Shown here piece by piece: positions 1-4,422 of a stretch of 8,042 nt of DNA (the stretch's first letter is position 1; every line of letters begins with the position of its first letter). Both the position numbers and the translations under genes were made by a program. The DNA comes from Nitrospirota bacterium (GTDB lineage Bacteria > Nitrospirota_A > Leptospirillia > Leptospirillales > Leptospirillaceae), in NCBI GenBank assembly GCA_021838765.1, contig JAKCCY010000118.1:1-8042 (forward strand). The letters are read 5' to 3'. The notes under the pieces are model-generated. The model saw only the letters and a list, made by a program, of their open reading frames with translations, was not told the DNA's origin and made no database searches.

Positions 1-2
1 AG

Positions 3-146
3 AAACAACTAGGGCCGGAACGGTCCGAAGTCAAAGCCTCCGGAGAGGAGCATAAGACGCAAAGGCCCAAACGCCTTCGCGCATCCTCGGCGAAAGAGGA
101 ACGTCCGCTCGTGAGATCGGAAACCCCCACTACAGCGTCAGCTTAG
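3..146 (+). CDS. tnpB: Probable TnpB (IS200/IS605 RNA-guided nuclease) C-terminal tail, 5' part outside window
   Basis: An open frame enters from the left edge and gives 47 residues before TAG at 144-146. It begins KQLGPERSEVKASGEE and continues as a Lys/Arg/Ser/Glu-rich disordered tail. TnpB proteins often end in such a variable, charged tail after the catalytic RuvC-like domain and zinc finger, neither of which is in the window. The assignment rests mainly on what follows: the stop codon sits inside the right-end hairpin of the element, as in many tnpB genes whose 3' end overlaps the omega-RNA. The tail alone would not identify the family. Whether the gene is intact upstream cannot be seen. 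Confidence 0.5.
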   Translation, partial: KQLGPERSEVKASGEEHKTQRPKRLRASSAKEERPLVRSETPTTASA

Positions 147-161
147 TGGCGGGAGAGTTCA
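124..161 (+). repeat. IS200/IS605 right-end hairpin and end motif (also 3' scaffold of the putative omega-RNA)
   Basis: CCC-CCACTA (124-132) pairs with TAGTGG-C-GGG (144-153), with C150 bulged. The helix continues inward as AGC (134-136) with GCT (141-143) around a GTCA loop, leaving C133 bulged. That is 12 base pairs with two single-base bulges, followed by AGAGTTCA at 154-161. A right-end hairpin with an unpaired base and a GGGAG-type 3' flank is the conserved terminal structure of these elements. In TnpB systems the bases just outside the end act as the guide, here starting near 162. Confidence 0.6.
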
Positions 162-163
162 TT

Positions 164-446
164 GGATCTGCCAATCTTTCCTCTGACCCTCGCCTTGGCA
201 ATCTGAGGGGCGGTATTATCCGACAAGGAAACTCAACATTCTGAGTGGGCCTGCCAATCCATTCCACTGACATTCATTGAACAGCAAAAGTCGTCCATAC
301 GGGTAGAATCATAAATAAGGCACATCTCTGAAAGTTAACGGATCCCAAAGACGGCCCCAAAAAATCAGGAAGAAGGCCCGCCGGTTCATCCGGAAATGTG
401 TCGAGAAATACAACCGGTGTTCATAGCCACTTCAGTTTTTGGGGAC
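164..446. other. Non-coding stretch between the IS end and the toxin promoter
   Basis: I find no convincing gene here on either strand. A frame open from 396 leads into the toxin gene but has no visible Shine-Dalgarno at its first ATG. Only weak structure is visible: a 5-bp inverted repeat ACTCA/TGAGT at 231-246, and an imperfect repetition of CTGCCAATC at 168-176 and 250-258. Neither suggests a specific function. Confidence 0.4.
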
Positions 447-475
447 TTTGCAAAGCATATTCAAACGGATATACT
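447..475 (+). promoter_or_regulatory. Candidate sigma70-type promoter of the toxin-antitoxin operon
   Basis: TTTGCA (447-452) and TATACT (470-475) are separated by 17 bases, which is the ideal spacing. They match the consensus -35 and -10 at four and five of six positions. Transcription would start at about 482-483, at or next to the ATG at 483, so the toxin mRNA would be leaderless or nearly so. An imperfect inverted repeat, GCATAT (455-460) against ATATAC (469-474), overlaps the spacer and -10. It is a plausible operator for the HTH antitoxin, as autorepression is the rule in type II systems. Confidence 0.45.
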
Positions 476-482
476 TCGTAGC

Positions 483-809
483 ATGAAACCAGTGCGATTT
501 CTCGGTGATTCGCTCAAGTGCCTGCGAGACTTTCCGGAGGACGCACGACACGATGCGGGCTATCAACTCGACAAGGTACAGCGTGGTGGACAGCCCGACG
601 ACTTCAAGCCTATGCCTTCGATTGGCAACGGTGTTGAAGAAATCAGGGTGTGGGATGACTCCGGTACTTATCGGGTGATCTACACGGCCCGACTCACTGA
701 TGCGGTGTTTGTGCTTCACGCCTTCCAGAAGAAGACGCAAGCCACGGCGAAGAGAGATATCGACACCGCGAAGGAACGCTTCGCCCAACTCATGAGAGGT
801 CGAAAATGA
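483..809 (+). CDS. Type II toxin, Gp49/HigB-like, RelE/ParE superfamily
   Basis: This is a 108-residue protein of the phage-derived Gp49-like (DUF891) group. These are HigB/RelE-fold toxins that usually cleave mRNA on the ribosome. The N-terminal half (MKPVRFLGDSLKCLRDFP, then an HDAGYQLDKVQRG helix) and the C-terminal core VEEIRVWDDSGTYRVIYTAR followed by VFVLHAFQKKTQ are the family hallmarks, and length is typical. A longer frame opens at ATG 396, but its extra 29 residues do not resemble the family and cross the predicted promoter. I therefore prefer ATG 483, even though no clear Shine-Dalgarno precedes it. The stop overlaps the antitoxin start by four bases (ATGA), so the pair is translationally coupled in the toxin-first order typical of higBA-like loci. 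The frame is intact. Exact target specificity is not known. Confidence 0.85.
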   Translation: MKPVRFLGDSLKCLRDFPEDARHDAGYQLDKVQRGGQPDDFKPMPSIGNGVEEIRVWDDSGTYRVIYTARLTDAVFVLHAFQKKTQATAKRDIDTAKERFAQLMRGRK

Positions 810-1087
810 GCAAGATCGAGAGTTACGTCAGTGTGTGGGATGCGATTGCCGACACGCCTGAACAAGCGGCTAACCTGAGGGCACGAGCCGAACTCATGCA
901 GAAAATTGCGGCCATCGTGAAGGAAAGCGGCTGGACGCAATTGGAAGCGGCTGATCGTTGCGGCGTGACCCAACCACGCATGAACGATCTGTTGCGTGGC
1001 CGCGTATCGCGATTTTCGCTGGATGCTCTGGTGAACATTGCCACGGCGATGGGGCGCCGGGTTCATCTCGAGATTGAGTCGGCTTGA
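806..1087 (+). CDS. Antitoxin, XRE/HigA-like helix-turn-helix protein
   Basis: This 93-residue partner of the upstream toxin should bind and neutralise it and repress the shared promoter. Residues about 32-85 form an XRE-type helix-turn-helix: LMQKIAAIVKESGWTQLEAADRCGV, then TQPRMNDLLRGR as recognition helix region, then FSLDALVNIATAMG. This is the HTH_37/HigA2-like arrangement. The first 30 residues (VWDAIADTPEQAANL) are the short N-terminal helix seen in antitoxins paired with Gp49-type toxins. ATG 806 overlaps the toxin stop, with AGAGGT at 795-800 as ribosome binding site five bases upstream. The frame is full-length and intact. Toxin-antitoxin pairs of this kind are common passengers of mobile DNA, which fits the IS end upstream and the tRNA downstream. 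Confidence 0.85.
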   Translation: MSKIESYVSVWDAIADTPEQAANLRARAELMQKIAAIVKESGWTQLEAADRCGVTQPRMNDLLRGRVSRFSLDALVNIATAMGRRVHLEIESA

Positions 1088-1406
1088 GCTTTTCTGTTCC
1101 ACAGAAGGATTTCACCCACAATATAGTACGGACAAACCTTTAAAAATATCAGACAAAGTGATCATTTAACATGTTCAATGGTATCGATTCAGGAGTAGTG
1201 TTCCTGGAGTGAAGGGGTTCTGGGAAAATCTCCGGAAGTGCTGAGCGTTCTTTGCTGGGGAGGGGCAATCCCGGTACGCCTACTTGGGACCGACCCACCT
1301 CTGGAACGCAGTCGAAGGTCTGAGCAAGTTTTCAAGGAGAGGAATTGGAACGAACACCAAGGGGATTTCATCGGAAGGTCAAAACTCGCAAGTGCTTGAT
1401 AAAAAA
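1088..1406. other. Non-coding stretch between antitoxin gene and tRNA-Glu
   Basis: No supported gene is visible. A small inverted repeat TTCTGT/ACAGAA (1092-1106, loop TCC) follows the antitoxin stop but has no T-run, so it is at best a weak termination or stability hairpin. Short frames on both strands at about 1190-1400 lack ribosome binding sites and recognisable motifs. No copy of the tRNA 3' end occurs here, so no attachment-site repeat is visible. A run of T on the minus strand (1401-1406) directly follows the tRNA CCA and may help end the tRNA transcript. Confidence 0.4.
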
Positions 1407-1484
1407 TGGCGTCCCCAACCGGATTTGAACCGGTGTTACCGCCGTGAAAGGGCGATGTCCTAGGCCTAACTAGACGATGGGGAC
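1407..1484 (-). tRNA. tRNA-Glu (anticodon UUC), CCA encoded
   Basis: On the minus strand the acceptor stem GTCCCCA (1484-1478) pairs with TGGGGAC (1417-1411), followed by discriminator G and an encoded CCA (1409-1407). The anticodon arm TCGCC-CTTTCAC-GGCGG gives anticodon TTC, with one T-G wobble closing the stem. The T arm is CCGG-TTCAAAT-CCGG, and the D arm contains TAGTTAGG. The whole closely resembles E. coli tRNA-Glu. Besides translation, glutamyl-tRNA is the precursor for tetrapyrrole synthesis in bacteria that use the C5 pathway. The gene is transcribed away from the CO2-fixation operon. Its 3' end points to the toxin-antitoxin and IS patch, the usual orientation at tRNA-linked islands, though no integrase or direct repeat is visible. 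Confidence 0.97.
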
Positions 1485-1514
1485 GTGAAGTTTGATAAAT
1501 TTGAAAACCTAGTG

Positions 1515-1543
1515 ATTCTAGGCAAGGGAAAGGCGTTTGTCAA
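1515..1543 (-). promoter_or_regulatory. Strong promoter of tRNA-Glu
   Basis: Read on the minus strand, a perfect TTGACA (1543-1538) is followed 17 bases later by TAGAAT (1520-1515), five of six to consensus. Transcription should begin near 1508, leaving a leader of about two dozen bases before the mature tRNA 5' end at 1484. This is one of the best sigma70-type promoters in the window, as expected for a stable RNA gene. Confidence 0.8.
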
Positions 1544-1575
1544 TCGGGTTGGCGCGGAGGGAGTTTGGGTAACGA

Positions 1576-1605
1576 TTGACTGCATATAAAAGATTAATGT
1601 ACGAT
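1576..1605 (+). promoter_or_regulatory. Candidate promoter of the ccsA-ccsB operon
   Basis: TTGACT (1576-1581) and TACGAT (1600-1605) are spaced by 18 bases and lie about 80 bases before the ccsA ATG. The -35 is embedded in CGATTGAC (1573-1580), the exact mirror image of GTCAATCG (1539-1546) at the divergent tRNA promoter. The -10 is only four of six, so the promoter should be moderate or activator-dependent. An inverted repeat TTCCA-ATTC-TGGAA (1614-1627) just downstream of the expected start could be an operator. Confidence 0.45.
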
Positions 1606-1683
1606 GCCGTATTTTCCAATTCTGGAATAAATTTCATCCATTAAACAATCTGGGTCCCTATAGCCCCCAAGGAGCCGTTCTGC

Positions 1684-2934
1684 ATGAAACTTTATGAGCA
1701 TGAGGCACTCGAGTCAATCTATAAAAAATTTCAGATTCCTTCTCCTAAATTTGTTTTTGGTACCGAGCCCAACGAGAAAGTTCGTGAATTTATCGAGAAA
1801 CAGCCTGCGGTGGTGATCAAGTCCATGGTTCTTGTCGGGAAAAGGGGCAAGGCAGGTGCGGTCAAGGTGGTAACGGACAAGGCCAAGGCGGTCGATGTGT
1901 TCAAAGACCTTGCCACTCGCGATGTTTACGGTGAAAAGTCTGTCGGAGCCATTGTTTGCGAGAAGCTTGATATCCAGAAGGAATACTATCTGAGTGTTAC
2001 CTACTCGACTAAGGAGCGAGCTCCAGCCATTACCTTTAGTGAACATGGTGGAATGGAAGTCGAAGAAATTGACCATAAATTAATTCACACATACATTGTT
2101 GACGATGTTCGCTCTGTCTACCCATACCAGATCAGAAAGTTTTTGGTCGGCATCGGTTTTTCCGACCCTGAAATGCTTCGTCCTCTTTCTGAGGTTATCG
2201 TAAATGTTTACAAAGCGTTTTGGGAGACAGAGTGCCGTCTTCTGGAGATCAACCCTCTTGTTGTAGCCAAGGTCGGAGACAAGAAAAAGATTGTTGCGGC
2301 CGACGCCGTTGTCCTTTTGGACGATGATGCTGCGGTTCCTCCTTCCATCCGTTTCTCCGCAAGGGGCGATATGGGGCGTCCTCTTTCCCAGCGGGAACAG
2401 GATGCAATCTTGATCGACCAGGGAGACCACCGGGGGAAGGCAGGTTCTTATGTGGAGCTTGATGGGGATGTTGCCTTGATGACGTTTGGTGGTGGTGGTA
2501 GTACCGTGACGGCTGAAACCGCCATTGAAGCTGGTCTTCGTGTGGCGAACCTCACCGATATCGGTGGAAATCCTCCGGCAGAAAAAATGTACAAGATCGC
2601 TCGTATTATTTTGTCAAAACCCGGGCTGAAGGCGGTTCTTGTTTGTGGTGGAACTGCCAGCAATACGAGAATTGACGTAACGCTTGGAGAAGGTTTGGCC
2701 AAGGCGCTGGATGACATGAATGCCGAGGGGGTCCTGAATAAGGATTTGATCTGGGTTGTTCGTCGAAGCGGTCCGGAGTATGTAAAGGGGCTAAAAATGT
2801 TGCATGAATGCTTTGTTCGCAACGGGATCAAGGGAGATATTTATGATTCCCAGTTGCCCATTACGGAAGCTCCTCTTCGGCTCAAAGAGCTTTTGATCAA
2901 GCATGTCAATTATCAGCCAGAACAAATTGTCTAG
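1684..2934 (+). CDS. ccsA: Citryl-CoA synthetase large subunit (SucC/ACL N-terminal-like, ATP-grasp)
   Basis: With CcsB this 416-residue subunit forms citryl-CoA from citrate, CoA and ATP, the first half of citrate cleavage in the reverse TCA cycle. It acts in the cytoplasm. Residues 1-210 are an ATP-grasp domain: the start MKLYEHEALESIYKKF matches SucC, K46 lies in VVIKSMVLVGKRGKAG, and LLEINPLVV (186-194, E188 and N190) plus D207 are the metal and nucleotide ligands. Residues about 259-385 are the C-terminal CoA-ligase domain (FGGGGSTVTAETA, NLTDIGGNPPAEKMYKIA). Mass of about 46 kDa equals Hydrogenobacter CcsA. Several stretches look more like the ATP-citrate lyase N-terminal part than SucC, and the ccsB, acn and ccl neighbours decide against a plain succinyl-CoA synthetase. 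ATG has AAGGAG (1669-1674) nine bases upstream. An alternative name would be an ATP-citrate-lyase/SucC-like subunit. Confidence 0.85.
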   Translation: MKLYEHEALESIYKKFQIPSPKFVFGTEPNEKVREFIEKQPAVVIKSMVLVGKRGKAGAVKVVTDKAKAVDVFKDLATRDVYGEKSVGAIVCEKLDIQKEYYLSVTYSTKERAPAITFSEHGGMEVEEIDHKLIHTYIVDDVRSVYPYQIRKFLVGIGFSDPEMLRPLSEVIVNVYKAFWETECRLLEINPLVVAKVGDKKKIVAADAVVLLDDDAAVPPSIRFSARGDMGRPLSQREQDAILIDQGDHRGKAGSYVELDGDVALMTFGGGGSTVTAETAIEAGLRVANLTDIGGNPPAEKMYKIARIILSKPGLKAVLVCGGTASNTRIDVTLGEGLAKALDDMNAEGVLNKDLIWVVRRSGPEYVKGLKMLHECFVRNGIKGDIYDSQLPITEAPLRLKELLIKHVNYQPEQIV

Positions 2935-2975
2935 ACACTATTAGGACTTATCCGGAGTTGGCGACAACCTTGTCT

Positions 2976-2990
2976 AAGGAGGAACGTTTG
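2976..2990 (+). promoter_or_regulatory. Ribosome binding site and TTG start that decide the ccsB N-terminus
   Basis: AAGGAGG (2976-2982) lies five bases before TTG 2988, the strongest start context in this stretch. The frame also has TTG at 2958, where GGAG directly abuts the start, and TTG at 2970, where GGAG is 12 bases away. Starting at 2988 yields an N-terminus that lines up with SucD (VYLNENTGIVVIG against VLIDKNTKVIVQG). Confidence 0.6.
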
Positions 2991-3974
2991 AAGGGCCCTG
3001 TCTATCTTAATGAGAATACTGGCATTGTCGTAATCGGTGCGACCGGAAGGGAAGCATCTCAGGTTATCAAGGAGTCTGAAGCTCTTTATCCTGGAATCAT
3101 CAAGGCTGGAGTTACTCCGGGAAAAGGTGGTTCAACGGAGCTTGCCGTTCCAGTTTTTGATACCTTGATTCAAGCGAAAAAGGATCCGTCTTTGGGGTCA
3201 AAAATCAATACGGCCCTCATCTATGTGCCACCGGCTTCAGTTCTGGATGCCGTCATGGAATGTCTCGATGCAGAGATCAAGGTGATTTATATCATTACCG
3301 AACATGTTCCTATTCGTGATTCCGAAATCATCTACCAGGAGAAGGTTCGCCGAAACGCCATTATCGTGGGTGGAACCAGTCTTGGCTGTTTTGTTCCTTC
3401 GGTTGGCAGAATCGGCGCTATTGGCGGCAAGGATCCAACGGTTGCTTTTCGCCAGGGCGGTTTGCTGATTATCTCCAAAAGTGGTGGCTTGACGGTTACA
3501 ACGGCGGAGATGTTCAAGCGAAGGGGCTGGGGGACCTATTGTGCCCTGGCTATCGGAGGGGATATTATAAGCAACACCACCTATGCAGATGTCCTTATGC
3601 AAGTGAAGGATGATCCAAATGTGAAGGGTGTTGTGATGTTGGGGGAACCAGGCGGATCCTATGAAGAGCAGGCTGCCGAGTTGATTACCTCTGGTGTCTT
3701 CAAAAAGCCTGTCGCGGCCTTTATCTCTGGCCGTTTTCAGGAGAGAATGCCTGAAGGTGTGGCCTTTGGTCATGCAGGGGCCATTGTAGAAAGAGGAATG
3801 GGAAAAGCAACTGACAAGATAGAGCGTCTTGATGCGGCGGGAAAAAAGTATCCTGTCAAGGTTGCGTTCTACTATCATGAGCTTGTTTCTGCGATCGAAA
3901 GTCTGGGTGTGCCCAGGGATTTTGAGGACAGTACTTCAGCCCATGTTGCTCCCCTCTATTCCACAATCAGGTAA
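2988..3974 (+). CDS. ccsB: Citryl-CoA synthetase small subunit (SucD/ACL CoA-ligase-like)
   Basis: This is the partner of CcsA, carrying the CoA site and the phosphohistidine. From TTG 2988 it has 328 residues (about 35 kDa, matching Hydrogenobacter CcsB); from TTG 2958 it has 338. Numbered from 2988, an N-terminal Rossmann CoA-binding domain (NTGIVVIGATG at about 10-20, GVTPGKGGST at 41-50) precedes the ligase domain. The active-site histidine is H262 in GVAFGHAGAIVERG, with E220 in MLGEPGGSYEEQ as the conserved glutamate. The SucD loop GPNCPG is replaced by GGTSLG and the C-terminus is extended (FEDSTSAHVAPLYSTIR), differences expected for a citrate- rather than succinate-activating enzyme. 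It follows ccsA by about 50 bases without terminator, so both are surely co-transcribed. Substrate choice is inferred from context, not from a single residue. Confidence 0.85.
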   Translation: MKGPVYLNENTGIVVIGATGREASQVIKESEALYPGIIKAGVTPGKGGSTELAVPVFDTLIQAKKDPSLGSKINTALIYVPPASVLDAVMECLDAEIKVIYIITEHVPIRDSEIIYQEKVRRNAIIVGGTSLGCFVPSVGRIGAIGGKDPTVAFRQGGLLIISKSGGLTVTTAEMFKRRGWGTYCALAIGGDIISNTTYADVLMQVKDDPNVKGVVMLGEPGGSYEEQAAELITSGVFKKPVAAFISGRFQERMPEGVAFGHAGAIVERGMGKATDKIERLDAAGKKYPVKVAFYYHELVSAIESLGVPRDFEDSTSAHVAPLYSTIR

Positions 3975-3990
3975 TTCAACATTAATCGGG

Positions 3991-4000
3991 AGGAGGTGAT
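3991..4000 (+). promoter_or_regulatory. Exceptionally strong Shine-Dalgarno of the 49-residue membrane protein
   Basis: AGGAGGTGAT is a 10-base uninterrupted complement of the usual 16S rRNA 3' tail, five bases before the ATG at 4006. It is the best ribosome binding site in the window and the main argument that the short gene behind it is real. Confidence 0.8.
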
Positions 4001-4005
4001 TCGAA

Positions 4006-4155
4006 ATGGCAGAACAGCAATCTCAGGGAATGGGAAAGAGTATTGTCCTGGCAGCAATCGTAGTTGGTGGAACGCTATTTTTTATCTTATTTTTAGGTAA
4101 GTCTGCTGAGACTAATGCCGTGGTGTCTCATCACATGATTTGGCCTTGGCCCTAG
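4006..4155 (+). CDS. Small single-span membrane protein, 49 residues, in the citrate-cleavage operon
   Basis: I do not recognise the family. The protein has a polar N-terminus (MAEQQSQGMGKS), one clear hydrophobic segment at about residues 13-30 (IVLAAIVVGGTLFFILFL), then GKSAETNAVV and an odd C-terminus with two His, Met and two Trp-Pro pairs (SHHMIWPWP). There is no cleavable-signal AxA motif directly after the segment, so a membrane-anchored topology is likely, with the N-terminus probably inside. It starts 31 bases after ccsB behind a perfect Shine-Dalgarno and ends where a promoter-like TATAAT begins, so it is almost certainly translated with ccsAB. A role as a membrane anchor, small enzyme subunit or regulator is pure inference. 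The gene is short enough to be missed by standard gene calling. Confidence 0.65.
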   Translation: MAEQQSQGMGKSIVLAAIVVGGTLFFILFLGKSAETNAVVSHHMIWPWP

Positions 4156-4164
4156 TGTTATAAT
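4156..4164 (+). promoter_or_regulatory. Candidate extended -10 promoter for acn
   Basis: TGTTATAAT contains a perfect -10 hexamer (TATAAT, 4159-4164) preceded by the TGn extension, immediately after the TAG of the small membrane protein gene. The -35 side is poor (ATGATT at 4135-4140, 18-base spacing, three of six), which is typical of extended -10 promoters. Transcription would start near 4171, leaving a leader of about 250 bases. acn could thus be expressed apart from ccsAB. Confidence 0.5.
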
Positions 4165-4170
4165 TTGAGC

Positions 4171-4422
4171 TGTTGGCCTGTCCGGGCGTTTCGGACAGGC
4201 TACCTTCTCATGGACTCGGAGTATGAGTCGTGTTGAGTACTTCGTCTGAATCCGGATAGATTCCTGCAAGTGGGCGATGGTGCCCTTTGCTGCAGGAATG
4301 TATCCCACCGCTTGCGAAGGATTACCTGTCGTTCCCCTTTGACCGAGCCGAATCAATCGGCCCCTTCCATGCCGGAAGGAATTCAAATCCAATCGTAACA
4401 ATTCCCTTAAGGAGTTTAAGCA
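4171..4422 (+). promoter_or_regulatory. Long, hairpin-rich leader or intergenic RNA upstream of acn
   Basis: The 267 bases between the small membrane gene and acn contain no supported gene but five consecutive inverted repeats. H1: GCCTGTCCG/CGGACAGGC (4176-4200, plus two outer pairs). H2: CTCAT-ACT/AGT-ATGAG (4207-4227). H3: GGATA plus ATTCCTGCA plus GGGC (4254-4275) with their complements up to 4305, 18 pairs with a G-G mismatch and one internal loop. H4: GCCGA/TCGGC (4347-4361). H5: CCTTCC/GGAAGG (4363-4379). None is followed by a T-run, so they are not ordinary terminators. I match it to no riboswitch or RNA family I know. It may be a cis-regulatory leader, a processing or stability region, or a small RNA beginning at 4171. 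Confidence 0.55.

Larger units (their letters stand above)
1..163 (+). mobile_element. Right end of an IS200/IS605-family (TnpB-type) element, cut by the window edge
   Basis: The segment contains a reading frame that resembles a TnpB tail and then a terminal hairpin followed by GGGAGAGTTCA, the usual look of the right end of IS200/IS605 and IS1341-type elements. These elements carry no classical terminal inverted repeats, and the right-end hairpin is the recognition structure for TnpA transposase. The same end forms the 3' scaffold of the guide RNA (omega-RNA or reRNA) used by TnpB. The exact outer boundary is judged from the GTTCA end at about 157-161 and could be off by a few bases. The left end, and any tnpA, lie outside the window. 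Confidence 0.6.

Noticed and set aside
396..482. N-terminal extension of the toxin from ATG 396
   Set aside because: There is no Shine-Dalgarno at 396, no family similarity in the extra residues, and a good promoter lies inside this stretch.
1189..1406. Short frames on both strands between the antitoxin and the tRNA, including a 60-codon minus frame and a plus frame running into the tRNA
   Set aside because: There are no start signals and no recognisable motifs, and the plus frame overlaps the tRNA gene. It could be a decayed fragment, but nothing identifies it.
3237..3878. A 213-codon minus-strand frame opposite ccsB
   Set aside because: It is antisense to conserved CoA-ligase coding sequence, has no motif, and no promoter or ribosome binding site was seen.
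4174..4202. Hairpin H1 as an intrinsic terminator of the ccsAB operon
   Set aside because: The stem is strong, but it is followed by TACCTTCTC with no T-run, and it sits directly downstream of a likely -10 element.
4371..4380. GCCGGAAGGA, reminiscent of the conserved SRP RNA loop motif
   Set aside because: The surrounding bases do not form the SRP RNA helix and the match is too short.
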